Positions 1 to 10,410 are shown, counted from the first letter of the stretch. The stretch: DNA of 37,372 nt from Chara braunii (GCA_003427395.1 BFEA01000354.1:1556557-1593928), one strand, 5' to 3'. Program-made: numbers and translations. Notes: generated from the letters alone by a model not told the origin.

Positions 1-195
1 GACCCCCAGCCCGACACTTTTATGGAACCCCCTTCTTTTTTGCGGGCGAAGCCGCAACAGGTGCCCTTGTCCTTATCAATCGGTCAAATGCATCTTGGGC
101 AGACAATTGGGGAAAAACCTCCTGAGCCGGTGAAAGTCCAACGATACAGTTTAGCACAGTCATGGTTTTCTTTGTGGAGTTGTTTATAGGGTACA

Positions 196-198
<3 letters not shown>
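1..198 (+). other. open frame entering from the left edge, unrecognised
   Basis: The first forward frame is open from base 1 to a TAG at 196-198 (65 codons), in the same frame as the GIY-YIG remnant that follows the CA microsatellite. The peptide is Pro- and Gln-rich at its start, and I recognise no domain. It could be the end of an upstream coding region cut by the window edge, or a chance open frame. An antisense frame over the same bases is equally unconvincing. Confidence 0.2.
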
Positions 199-229
<31 letters not shown>

Positions 230-237
230 ACACACAC
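197..237. repeat. (CA)n microsatellite
   Basis: About 20 CA units, interrupted by one G (CACAGACACA). Simple-sequence tract lying between the left-edge open frame and the GIY-YIG remnant. Confidence 0.95.
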
Positions 238-255
238 GAACGATCAGAGCCAGCC

Positions 256-625
256 CCTGGGGTTATTTATGCCATTATCCACATACCATGTGGTCTCACA
301 CATGTTGGGCAAACCACATACTCTGCCCACCATCGTCTGCAACAGCATTGGCATTCCCCTATTCATCTCAAACAACTCATTCATGCCATCGTCATCTCTA
401 TCACTCTATGGCTAGGCAACCTCCATTTCATTTTATCGTTTGGCCCTTGGAGTGCATAGGCCCTCATCTCTACTTAAATACCGATGGTTCCATTGATCCT
501 GAATCATTTAAACGTGCCGCTTCCCCTCGTGAAGGGTTTTGGATCCGGCGCCTGACTACCTTGTACCAGCGGGGCTTCAACAGCGTCCTTCCACAAGGAC
601 GACGGGCGCGTATTAGGCGATCTCA
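256..625 (+). pseudogene. GIY-YIG endonuclease remnant, frameshifted
   Basis: Two forward frames together give the hallmarks of a GIY-YIG single-strand endonuclease. The first (from about 256 to TAG 457-459) has GVIYAI near its start and HVGQT about 15 residues later, followed by an Arg and His in RLQQHW, matching the GIY, YIG and conserved Arg positions. The second (about 405-655) continues with a conserved hydrophobic stretch, then EGFWIRRL and a Gly-Phe-Asn, matching the C-terminal half where the conserved Glu and Asn usually lie. The change of frame falls at about 395-420, so the copy is broken. In eukaryotes this nuclease is typical of Penelope-like retroelements, and also occurs in some viruses and organellar introns. 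Whether it belongs with the zinc finger/protease frames just downstream is not known. Confidence 0.6.
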
Positions 626-1140
626 TCGTTCGAACAGGTGGGTTCGGTCGCGCTGACACGACGTATGCTTGTCAGGGGCCATCTTCCCAGTGTCCTGCCT
701 AGAGTCTGGACTGCATATGTGCGTGGCCGACAACGCCGGGTACCAACTCATGTCACACGACTTTCGAACTGGTTTTGCCGAATGGTTCGCTGGGCAATTG
801 CTTACCCACTCTCGCAAGCTGATTCGGTGCACATGTCCTTCACCCAACCGCACACAAGAGACCACCACTCATCGCTTGACACCAATGTTGACCGCAGCCA
901 GCATCAACCCTCCGCACAATGAAATGCAGACTGCCCGCCCTCCCCTGTTACCCGTGCTGAAATGGAAGACGCTAATGTCGATACGCCAACTCAGCTAGAG
1001 ATCATGCCAGCCACATTAAACAATGTGAACGTTACCGAAATGGCAGTTAGGATGAAGGCCAGCATCCTACCAATACAGCAACTGTTGTTGTTCGGACTGC
1101 TGCTGAAGGTATACCTCCTCCTCCGCCACTGCTGCCACCG
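626..1140 (+). other. stretch between GIY-YIG and zinc-finger frames, nothing recognised
   Basis: Short forward frames overlap here, including a 109-codon frame at 669-998 and a 100-codon frame at 962-1264, but none shows a motif I can name. The stretch may be decayed linker of the same element. No RNA gene, promoter or repeat unit stands out. Confidence 0.3.
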
Positions 1141-1153
1141 CCGCCTCCTCCAC

Positions 1154-1198
1154 CATCATCGACCTCATCATCATCGACCTCATCATCATCGACCTCAT
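1154..1198 (+). repeat. 15-bp tandem repeat, 3 copies
   Basis: Three exact consecutive copies of CATCATCGACCTCAT. The unit is a multiple of three, so copy-number change keeps the reading frame. It lies just before the zinc-finger frame. Confidence 0.9.
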
Positions 1199-1211
1199 CA
1201 TCAACACACTC

Positions 1212-1784
1212 ATGGTCAGATCGGTCGTCACAGAGGCCCTATCGGCCGAGGTATCCGTTGTTAGATCGATCGTTACAGATGTCTCTTCGGCGGAGACGTT
1301 CCCCTTCTCCACAACAGCCTCCAAGACAGCGACCTCAATTGTCGTTGAATGGCATGATCACCGTGCCCCCTGCAGTCGCTTTCAGAATACACTTGTGAGG
1401 AATAGTGCACATCGAGTCCGATGCTCGCAATGTGGCGATGATTTCTTCAGTGCTGCAGGCTTACGAGTGCACCAGACACGAGGTGCAGCTACTTGTGCAG
1501 CGTTTGCACGACTAGCAGCCGCCCTGATCACAAGTGAGGCTGATCAGCTTCCGATTCCCACATCTGGTCCACCCAGTTGTCACCCACCTGACCCGCCCCT
1601 CTCTCATCCACCTAGCCCCACTCGCTCCCCTGCCCCAAATGACAATGACCCATCTCCTGATTACCTGATGGAGACCCCGGTTGAAGATCATCTCTCTCCA
1701 GAGCACATACCCGTGGTCAAGACCACAACTAGTCTCCGCCACCTGTGCAACCTGCAGAATCAAACGAGGATCCCCATGGCGTAA
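1212..1784 (+). pseudogene. C2HC zinc-finger and Pro-rich linker, N-terminal part of an element-encoded polyprotein
   Basis: Open frame of 190 codons. A zinc finger is visible: Cys at 1422 and 1431 (C-x2-C), His at 1470 after 12 residues, and Cys at 1494 (H-x7-C), with hydrophobic residues between. It is followed by about 60 residues rich in Pro and Ser. Fingers of this kind followed by a protease are known at the N-termini of site-specific non-LTR retrotransposons of the R2/NeSL type. Here too the next frame encodes a cysteine protease. The frame ends at TAA 1782-1784 while the protease frame starts in another phase at about 1733-1745, beside a duplicated CAACCTGCAGAATCA (about 1748 and 1799). 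The simplest reading is one original protein broken by a frameshift. Function as a DNA- or RNA-binding module is inferred. Confidence 0.5.
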
Positions 1785-2814
1785 ACGGATCCCTCACGCA
1801 ACCTGCAGAATCAGACAATGTCATAGCGCTACAGAGAGGGCACTGTGCGTACTATGCCATTAATGTATGTCTCCTTGCTTGCAATTGTAATCCTTATACT
1901 GTTGCTCATTTCGCAGACGTTATTCGCTGGATGGAAGAAGAGCACCGTGTCGTCTGCCTAGAGGACGACAGCACTGCACCTGGGGTGAACATAGAAGTCT
2001 TGGCTATGGCATTTATGGGTAGGCGACTGCAATTCCAGCCTGCTCCGCAAAACCACGAGCCAGGCACGGATCCGAATATTCGGGCATATATCTTATATCG
2101 TCTAGGTCACTTCAGTGCTCTTACCTTTGCAGATAATTCATGGACCCTATGGGACAATGGCGGTAGGGTGCACACAGTGGGAAGTATTAACTTTTTCTAT
2201 CACCAAATGTTGGAGGGTGACTCAGTCTGGCTCGTCCATCAGGAACAGTATGGTGATGAGCATTTGCAAGCACTGCAACCCCCGGAGAGCAATCCGACTG
2301 ATTCTACCACAAACAGTGAAAGGACCTCTCCACAGGATGATGGCTGTGCCCTCCCGTTGTGTCGTTGCACAGGTGCAGTTCGGTTGGCATGTACACGACA
2401 TAGCCTATGCTCCGAACACTATGAAGGGATGGTTGCTGCTAGCCTCTCACATGAAAATTGTGATCCCCTGTCCTGTGCTCATCCCCCCCACCCCCTGATT
2501 ACTTGCCCAGCGTGCCGTTGTGGCCATGATCTGCCATGCTTAAATAACTGTGCACGTCAGCCTTCCATACTAATGACATGTCAGCAACATGCCATGTGTC
2601 GTCAATGCTTCCAGGAAGCTGTCATAGAAAGTATGTGTCTTTACTGCGTGGACTATCCCCGGTGCCATCACCCTCCACATCCTCTCCTAGCATGTCCCAC
2701 ATGCGGTGTTGGTCATACACCTACGGCAACCGCTGACGGATCTCCCTCTTTCTTGTCAGATGAACGACGAACACAGCAGTCCAAGGAGGAAAATAGACTT
2801 CTGTATGAACCACC
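1733..2814 (+). CDS. papain-fold (Josephin-like) cysteine protease with two tandem RING-like zinc modules, 3' truncated
   Basis: The frame is open from 1733 to TAA 2939-2941 and has no ATG at its start, so it is probably the continuation of the zinc-finger frame upstream. Counting from the GTG at 1745, Cys34 lies in QRGHCAYYAIN, His122 in LGHFSAL and Asp137 in WTLWDNGG. This Cys-His-Asp order and spacing, with a Gln ahead of the Cys, is that of Josephin/papain-fold deubiquitinating proteases. Residues 201-261 and 265-324 then form two similar zinc-binding modules, each with C-x2-H-x2-C-x2-(H/C) followed by His-Pro-Leu and C-P-x-C-x2-GH, as in RING domains. The last 42 codons appear to come from the LTR inserted at 2815, so the true C-terminus is lost. 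A protease plus RING pair could cut and conjugate ubiquitin, but this is inference. Similar proteases occur in LINE polyproteins, which fits the neighbouring fingers. Confidence 0.55.
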
Positions 2815-3923
2815 TGCAATAACCCATGCTGTATGCTTCGTGGAATGTCTGAGGGCTACAGGCCGCACTCAGACCCAAGCCGAAGGGGAGAAAAACACCC
2901 CACGTAAAGATTCAGGGTCTGGACAAGATATAGTTGACTAAGTCAACTGTCGGACTATCCAACAGTCAAAGTGTACCCAGCCCAGGCGGCCGGTCAGACA
3001 CACACATTTGTTTGTATGCATGTACCCAGACAGAATCAGGTCCAAAGGAAAGTCTGCAACTGTACACAATCCAGGCCCTCGGCTGTGAGTCAATCTGGAT
3101 GACTGTAGGGGAGGGACCCGAGACTAGACAGCTACGTCAAATGCTACTTAAGGGCTGGTCTTCAGGAGCTTGGCATTCAGTCTTTCAGTCTTGCTATGCG
3201 GCTTGAACGCTGGCTCGACTCTGACTGGTCGCTGGCATTGATGCTGGCACGACGCTGGCCAGACACTAGCTTGATGCTGGCTGTGTGCAGGCACTGTGGA
3301 CGACAGCGCGGGCTGTGACAGCATGCTGGCGCTTTCTGTATTGTGCACCAGGCATTGCTGACGTGGTGCTGCCACCTGTCTTCAAGGCTGATGTGGCGCA
3401 GGCCACTTGTCTACATTGCTGATGTGGGCAGGCCATTTGTCTACGTCTGATGTGGTGCTGCCACCTGTCTCTACTGCCGACGTGGGATTGGCCACGCCGT
3501 CTACATGAGGTGACTGGTTGTGATGAGGAGAGAGATCGGGATCTGTGGATGATTGGGATCGGGTACTCGCCTGAGGTTGAAGTCGTCACTGTATTCTGCT
3601 GTTGTCTTCATGGTCTTCACGAGATAAGAGTGCCACGTGGCACTTCTGTGTGATCAGAACTTATTAGACTTGCTACTATTATTGATGACGTGGAGGGAGA
3701 AGAAGTCCGGAGAAGGAGTGGGAATGGTTGGGTTATTATCGTGTGGTCTTTGATTATCTCTTCCACCTTCTCCCTTGTCTATCCTCCCTCCACTCTCGCT
3801 TCGTCTATTGGTAACAAGATACTGTTGCAGATATCACTTCACATTAACTGGAGACTTTGTGCAGACTTTGAGACTACTTGTACTTGACGGCTGATGAGTA
3901 TCTTCCAGACTGGGTTCATTACA
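2815..3923 (+). repeat. 5' LTR of Ty3/gypsy element A
   Basis: The right end is firm: TTCATTACA is followed after three bases by the primer-binding site. The left end at TGCAATAA is set by comparison with the related LTR at 18687-19767, which starts TGCAATAA and ends TTCGTTACA. The two lengths (1,109 and 1,081 bp) agree, and shared blocks run through both (CCCCACGT, TAGTTGACT, AGTCAAAGT, then GCTAC near a TATA-like CTTAAG, then GGCATT). Divergence is large, so the exact left edge is less certain. The LTR breaks into the protease/RING frame. Several copies of a TGACGTGG-like motif occur at 3356-3490. Confidence 0.6.
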
Positions 3924-3926
3924 ATT

Positions 3927-3938
3927 TGGTATCGGAGC
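3927..3938 (+). other. primer-binding site (initiator tRNA-Met), element A
   Basis: TGGTATCGGAGC, three bases after the LTR end, differs at one base from TGGTATCAGAGC, the complement of the plant initiator tRNA-Met 3' end used by most plant LTR elements for minus-strand priming. Confidence 0.85.
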
Positions 3939-4883
3939 AAACTCCTTCATTGCAATTTGCTGTCAGGTGCTGACGTGGCACCCAGGTAAGTGGGAGGTGC
4001 CGCATGTGCAAAACGAAACGCGTTTATTAACGCGCACGGTAAATACCGCAAGTCTAGACATTGAAGTATTGCATATGCGTGCAGCCTCTCTTGAAGATGA
4101 TGACGTGGCTGCACTGAAGACCTCGAGATACCGGCGAGAGCTTTGTTGGCAACAGGCCGACATGGCGTTGGTCAAGAGAGAGATCGAGACCGCTGATGTG
4201 GCGCGTTGCTTATGTGGCATGATGTGGAATGCTGATGTGGTATTGTGGCAGGGCATGGTCTGACGTGGCACGTACCTGTGTTGCGATTGCCTGCTGTTGA
4301 AGCGCTGCATGCTTACCGGTGTTGAGTGTGTTGCATACATGCACTGCTGATGTGGCATCCCCCCCTCGTAGACCTTTTCGGTCCTTTACGCTGACGTGGC
4401 AGACCTGCTGCGTTGGCATGCCAGGGTTGACACGTGGCATGCAAGATATGTTGATGTAGTGGAACTATTGAATGTGCACTTGTTTGTTGGCAGATGGTAC
4501 GGCTTCACGACTCGCTATAGTGTCGAGTGCTGGCCTTGTGATGGTTGCATTGCTTCTGCAGATGGTACAACCGAATGAGGAAGGAAGCTAACCATTGATT
4601 GTGTTGTTGTGTTGGCTCTCTACTCACCTGTTGATTGTCTGTGGTTGTTGTGTATACTTACAAGTGTGTTGTTGTCTTGATCACACTGGTTGTGGCTGCG
4701 GTACTTGTACACTTGCTGTAGGACGTCATCACAAAGAACAAACAGCAAAGTTAAAATATAGAAATTAAATTGAGAACTCATTTTTTTTTGTTTGATTGTT
4801 CTTGCTGTAAAAGTTGCGTGTGCCGTGGAATTTATTTTTGTCTTTTTCATTTATTTATTGTGCGGTAGATACACGCCAGGAAA
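3939..4883 (+). other. element A leader with dispersed TGACGTGGC motifs
   Basis: Non-coding 945-bp leader between PBS and gag. It holds at least eight copies of a TGCTGACGTGGCA-like motif, for example near 3968, 4099, 4192, 4230, 4258, 4346, 4389 and 4428, with C/T variation in the middle. The second half (4590-4880) is T-rich and is recognisably related to 31320-31570 and 32381-32409, which identifies the latter as leader of a sister element. Short frames here are chance. Confidence 0.6.
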
Positions 4884-6540
4884 ATGAATTCTCTCTGGAA
4901 ATGCCTGTGTGCCTCCATCTTGACGCGGTTCTTTCCTCTTTTTTTCTTCCCTATCCCTCTCATAGTCTATGCTGATGGTGAAGGGGGAGATTTGAACACC
5001 CGTGGTCAAGTTGATGCGAGAAGGCAAACTCTAAAGGGCCTTCTTCGTTAATTGCGTGGTGAGATACACGGTGCAGGACCAGCAGCTGAATAGCATGTTC
5101 ACCGACAGTTCAACCTGCGAGCTGCAGAGGATGAACTTGATGCCGCCGAAACTGCTGTCTAGATGATGGAAACCGACAGGAGGATCGAGGATCTCATAAA
5201 GCAAGGGCGGATTGCCCTTGACCGATATGTTGCCGAGCAAATGGAAAAGATGGGCAAAAAGGAAGAAGAGAAAGAGGAAAGAAAGGAATTGTCCATAGAG
5301 ATAATGGAGGAAAATATCAGACAATTAGAGAAATCTCTAGGAGATGAAAGAAGAAAGATTGAAGAGTACCGGAGGAGAAGAAGAGAAAATGATAGAAGAA
5401 ATGAGAGAACGATTTCACTTTGAGGAAGTCGAGACTGATCTTTCATCCGTGTTGCAATCTATCATGGCTTACCTTGTTCATCTCGAAAGGAAGATAGACA
5501 CTAACACCGTCTCATTAGAAACCATGATAAGGTGAGTGTTGAGGAGGAGACGAAGGGGGAAGCGGACAGGAAACCACCTCAAGAGAAACTCATGAAAAAT
5601 GCAATACGGAAGGTAACGCCAGATAAACCCGGATCCTCAAAGAAAGAATCTGAGGAACCGGCAGAGGAGAAGGAAGCACCGACCGAAAAGAAAGAAAAAC
5701 CGGTGAAAGAAGGCGAAAAACCGAGGAGGAAAGAAAAGGTCAAAATGAAAGTGAAATTCACATACAACAACAAGAAAGATGAAAACGTTTTGTTGTGTAT
5801 TGCAGAGATCCAGACTTACTGTGGGACTGCACCCGTCGAGCCTGAGAGTCAGGTCGCTTTCTCCAAGTGGGTGTTGTCCGAAGCCAACGTTGTTGGCTTC
5901 GAAGATATAGGTCAGTGGGCTAAGACCCTGATGTTGAGGCAGTTTCTCCAAAAAATTAAGGAGAGATTCCTCGACAAGACCACAACTGACAAAGTTTTCG
6001 ATGAACTCACCACAATAGGCCAAAAACGTTGGACTTCTGTTGATGCTTTGTCGCCTAAAGTTGATCGTCTTCTACAGGTACCTCGACTGAACTTACAAGA
6101 TAACCAGGTCCTCCATATCTATTCTCGCGCCTTGCCCAAGCCCATTCGTGGACAGCTCGTGGCCAAATCAAAGTCTGGTAAGTACAATTAGCGGCAGTTT
6201 TGAGATCTTGCTCTCCAACGAGAGCAAATGACCGCACGGGTGAAAGGTACGTGCGCTTCGGTAGTTAAATCGGGACCGGTTGTTGGGTACGACAAGCGGG
6301 TCCTTTGGCGGCAAAAGCGCCAGGACCACATGCTTGTTGTGTTTGATGATGAAACGGTAGAGAAATTACCCCTCGACGAGTCTGAAGGAGGGGGAGGTAA
6401 TGGCGGCAGTGAGTCGGGGAAGGGTGACGTCACTGTCGTAATGACCAACAAGGGAGGCCGGAGTAAGTGGAAGAAGAAGAGGAGGCCCGCTCGTTCCCTG
6501 AGCATCCCAGCATAGCGTTTGGGAAGCCATGAGAGAAGAT
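4884..6540 (+). pseudogene. gag of element A, broken
   Basis: Starts at ATG 4884 with a short basic stretch and a long hydrophobic segment (LTRFFPLFFFPIPLIVYAD), then a region rich in Glu, Lys and Arg predicted to form a coiled coil (about 5163-5420), a charged Lys/Glu/Pro linker (5532-5740) and the retrotransposon capsid region (about 5750-6190, with KIKERFLDK and VDRLLQVP). In-frame stops occur at 5049, 5091, 5160, 6189 and about 6201, with frame changes near 5400, 5530 and 6530. Compared with the sister gag at 32410-34020, the capsid here lacks about 11 residues just before WVLSEA. Gag normally forms the particle that packages element RNA. The signal-like N-terminus is conserved in both copies and is unusual for this family. 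Confidence 0.7.
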
Positions 6541-6586
6541 AAATATGACACGTGAGGAATGGCAGGCCAAGATGTACAATCGTCAG

Positions 6587-6628
6587 TGCCACAAGTGTGG
6601 CACCGTAGGTCATGTGATAACCTTGTGC
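6587..6628 (+). pseudogene. CCHC zinc knuckle (nucleocapsid), element A
   Basis: C-x2-C-x4-H-x4-C with all four zinc ligands present, in a different frame from the upstream gag remnant. In retroelements this knuckle binds the genomic RNA. The equivalent knuckle of element C has lost its His. Confidence 0.75.
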
Positions 6629-6639
6629 CCACTTATCAG

Positions 6640-7238
6640 AACCCAAAAGCGAGCAGCCAATAGGAGTAGCATATGCTCCTACTGAGTCGAAGGGTTTAGA
6701 CGAAGACAAAGGTAAGGCGCCTACAACCCCTTCTAACTTTTCGACTCTCAAGGCAGAGGATGGCTCTTCTTCCGCCCATCGTCCAGAACACCCTGACACT
6801 GTATTTTGTTCTGTCTCACTGGATGATTTCCTTGACGAGCTCGATAATGAACTCATAGCACTCTGGAGTTCGTGGGCGAAGAAAGCTAAGTCTAAGGGTG
6901 AGTTGGTGATCGCGGATATTGAGATTGCGCACACACGAGTAGGTGACCTGTTAGATCCGGGATCGACGCGGTTTTATATATAAGAGAACGCCATTCGCAA
7001 ATTGCATTTGGGAATGAAGGTAAAATATTTACCTCGACCTATTACGTTTATGCTGGCCGACAAGAGCACAATCATTGTCTCTCAATACATTGATCGTGTT
7101 AAATATTATTTAAGGACCAAGGAAGATAAGAAGATCTTACATGAGATATCCTTCCTTATAGAGAAAAATCTTCCCTTTGACATGATTTTGGGTATGGATT
7201 GGCACAAAGAAGCCGACCCAAAAGTCAAGTTCAAATAG
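6640..7238 (+). pseudogene. aspartic protease region of element A
   Basis: The active-site motif is at 6948-6971: LLDPGS with Asp at 6954, followed by a TAA replacing a Ser codon that the sister copy keeps. The flap-side motif DMILGMDWH, typical of the second half of retropepsins, is at about 7180-7203. The DPGS form of the active site also occurs in element C at 34461, so it is a family trait and not damage. The enzyme would cleave the Gag-Pol polyprotein. It is inactive here because of stops and frame changes. The frame runs 7002-7238 in its last part and ends at TAG. Confidence 0.7.
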
Positions 7239-7253
7239 AAAATTGTCAAACTA

Positions 7254-8317
7254 ATGGACGAGAAGTTTGAAACTCGAGCAATAAAGTTATATCATGGGTT
7301 TGGCTCTGACTCTACTCTGTCTTTCTGTTGTACGAGTTACCCAACTTTTCGCTCGATAGTAGTAAAGAAGAAGTTGGATCAGAAGGTGATGATGGTGCTT
7401 GCCAAACGAGTAGGTGAGTGTTCCTCATCCTATCCATCTTCTATCGAAAAACTTATCGACGAGTATAAGGACTTGCAAACTGAGCCGACCGAAATTACTG
7501 AGCGTGCTATCAAGCATACAATTGAGATTATTTCCAGAAGCAAGATTCCCAAGGGGGAACTTGAGGAAGTTTGAAAACAGTTGCCAAAACTTACTGACAA
7601 GGGATGGATTCGCCCTAACTCATCTCCTTATGGTGCATCTGTCTTATTCGTGCCCAAAAAGGAAGGTGAACTCGGATTATGTATTGATTATCGAGGGTTG
7701 AACTTCGTCACTCTGAAAAACGTGAAACCACTTCCGCGGATTGAAAACCTGTTGGACCAGTTGCAAGGCTGCAGGTACTTCAGTAAGATTGATCTTCAAG
7801 GTACCACCAGATCAAGGTGGCTCTTGAAGATCAACACAAGATGACTTTCCGAACCAGGTATGGGCACTACGAGTTTGTGGTCATGCCTTTCGGTCTGACT
7901 GATGCACCTACGATCTTCCAAAGGTTAGTGAACGAATTGTTTCGTCAATGGCTAGATCAATTCGTAGTAGTCTATCTCAACGATATTCTAGTGTACAGTA
8001 AGACACCAGAAGATCACGAGAAACTTCTACGAATGGTTTTGCAGAAGTTGCACGAAGGCAACTTCAAACTGAATCCTAAAAAGTTCGAATTCGCTAAGCC
8101 TGAAGTACTCTACTTAGGGCATATAGTGAACGAGGAGGGACTAAGGCCTGGCGAAAATAAGATTACAACAATTTGAGATTGGCCCCAACCTAAGACTATA
8201 ACTGAATTGAGATCTTTCCTAGGACTTGCTAACTACTATAGGAAGTTCGTCAGAAACTTCTCCTTGATAGCTGCTCCTTTGAGAAGACTACTAAAGAAAA
8301 AAAAGTCTTGGTTGTGG
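7254..8317 (+). pseudogene. reverse transcriptase of element A, 5' part of pol
   Basis: Typical Ty3/gypsy RT blocks in order: [12 protein letters not shown] and LCIDYR (about 7600-7700), FSKIDLQG, then after a frame change at about 7800 FRTRYGHYEF and MPFGLTDAP (7850-7910), the catalytic box, and [11 protein letters not shown] (8216-8250). The catalytic box reads YLND where YLDD is expected, a G-to-A change of the first Asp codon. In-frame TGA codons at 7572 and 8174 sit where Arg is expected. Pol is cut at 8317 by the 8.47-kb insertion and resumes at 16792. Deleting the insertion and one GTGG copy restores the frame. Confidence 0.85.
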
Positions 8318-10409
8318 TGTCGGCGCAAATACCCTGGCAGGGGTATTCGCCCTGGTTTTTGCAAGTGACAGTGGGGCCGATGGTCAAGGCCTGTGTGTTC
8401 AAATGGCTACTTATGTATGGACCAAGGTTGTCTAAGTAGGCAGGATGAGTGGGCGCGCAGTTTCAAGGCGCGCGTGTGATTTTGCCCCTTTGATTGTAGT
8501 GTCGACGCAGGTGTCCGACTTGGCGTCGCACTCTTGACTAAGCCGAGGATTAATGGACTGACCCTCGTTCACTACGCATGACCGGCGGCGGGGCCGATAG
8601 GTAGGATGGTACGTAGGGCGGCCGTGGCACAGTCGGGGAGGCCAGCGTGATTGTTTGGTAGCCCCCCGCCTGGCCATAGGTGGGGGCAGGGCCTGCGATG
8701 TCCCCCTCAACCCTAAGTACTGGACTGCCTCACTTCAGTACCACTCCATTTGGGATCCACCGCCTGCTGATCCCAGGCTGGGGCTTAGCCCTATAGGTTA
8801 CGGTGGCGGGTTACTACGGCGGAGGTCCCATGATCGAGGCCAGTGAGCGGTGGTGCGGGAGCAGCGGCGAAGCGGAGCAGCGAGGAGAAGCCGAGGGGTC
8901 GAGGGCCTGTCAGGGCTATCCCCCTTAGCTTTTGCTGATACAGGCGACGACGAGCCCGACCTACGGGACTGACCGGGCGGCGATAGCCCCTGTCCCCCTA
9001 AAAAGCCCCGATGCTATAGGCTTGTATCCCTTGTTTTTATATTTATTTTTATTTTTATATTTATTTTATTTTGTATCGCATTCTTTCTTTTGTTGCTGGG
9101 TGACAGTCCCGTTTCTCCGGGACACGTTGTAGCGCCGCGGGGCGCAGCCCCGGCTGAGTCCTTTGGGACATCCGTAAGGTTGGAACGATATAGAGGAGAC
9201 TGGCAGTGCCACAGTACAGAAGGGGCAGACAGCGATGAGGGCCACGACCGTACCGAGTGCCCAACGGGTTTGTGAGACCCTCCTCGGCGGTCTTCAAAAT
9301 CCCCATTCGGCTATCTGTTACTATCACCAAGACCTACACCGCGGCCAAGTCACAAAGGCTCCCGCTACAGGCTGCAGTGAGGCCNCNCCCCCCCCCCCCC
9401 CCCCTGACCTTGTGAGGTATTACGTGGCGGAGGTGAGTGGGGGCGCGCCGGTTGAAGACTGCGGGCTACCGCTTGCAGTAGCGGTGCGGCCAATAGGACA
9501 GCTCGGGGTGATAGGAGCAAAAGGCCCGCCGAACCGTTTAATAGCTGGCCTGCCCGTAGTTTTTTGTTTTTGTGATAGCAGGTTGGTTGAACGCACCCTG
9601 GGTACGCCGAGCACTGTCGGACTAAGTGGGGCGCTACCTGGAGTAATGCCAGCAGTTGCGGGAGCACAGGGAAGAGAGCGGAGCAAATGACGACCGTGGC
9701 GGATGGCGGACTAACGTGAATGTTGGAGAGGTGATAGGCGTGGCTAGGGGCAGGGGCTGGCGCAAACGGACACGAGGAGGGAGGAGACAGGGATGCAAAG
9801 CTGAGGAAGGAAAGGGATGCATCCGGCGTGAAAACCACGCCAGGTTCATTCAAAAATGGGGAAGAAGACGAACGCGGAGGGCTGAAGTCATCGTTTACCC
9901 GTTTCTCGTCGGATTTAGGCAGGGGAAAGTGCTATTTTGGGGTTTTAAGGGATGGCGAGCGTGATTCCGGGGTTAGTTTCAGAAGAAGGTGAGTAGAGCG
10001 AGAGGTTAGAAGGGAAAGGTGTGCGTGGAGATGGTGGGACTCGATGACATGGGAGTGGAAGTGCTTAACTTGCTCGTTTCTTGCCAGAATCGAGTAAACT
10101 AAAAACATGGGTTGGGATTATGGGCCAGGGCGAATCTGATTACGAGGTCAGTTGTAGGAGAATGTTAGTAGAATAGCGGGTAGGAAGAGAAAGGACTGCG
10201 CCCGGGCTATGGCGGAGTGTCGGGAGTAGAGAAGGTTGAAGGTGTGTGCCCGCTCACTTCTCAGTGAAAGCAGGCGAGGGGAGGTTGAGCTAGAGGTTTG
10301 GAGGAGGGCCGAATCCGATGGCAATACAGGATTCGGGAGCTGGTATGTAGGTTAAGCGATGCGAACATTAAAAACTGCGGTCGGAGAAGGGGGAGTTTGA
10401 TGTTGGCAA
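8318..10409. other. GC-rich non-coding part of the 8.47-kb insertion
   Basis: No gene or RNA is recognised. Short T-rich blocks (9030-9075) and a poly-C run flanked by undetermined bases (9383-9404) interrupt otherwise GC-rich sequence. Scattered frames of 60-160 codons on both strands show no motif and overlap each other. Confidence 0.4.
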
Positions 10410-10410
10410 C

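Noticed and set aside
20-235. minus-strand 71-codon frame at the left edge
   Set aside because: It begins in the CA microsatellite, is short, and has no recognisable motif.
2930-2946. palindrome AGTTGAC-TAA-GTCAACT as LTR start
   Set aside because: Comparison with the second LTR places the start upstream at TGCAATAA; the palindrome is internal and absent in that form from the other copy.
3885-3910. CTGATGAG as a hammerhead ribozyme core
   Set aside because: No matching GAAA half or flanking stems were found nearby.
6188-6934. 248-codon minus-strand frame
   Set aside because: Antisense to the nucleocapsid and protease region of element A; no motif.
9365-9853. 162-codon minus-strand frame
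   Set aside because: It runs through the poly-C tract with undetermined bases and is Pro/Ser/Leu-rich by composition only.
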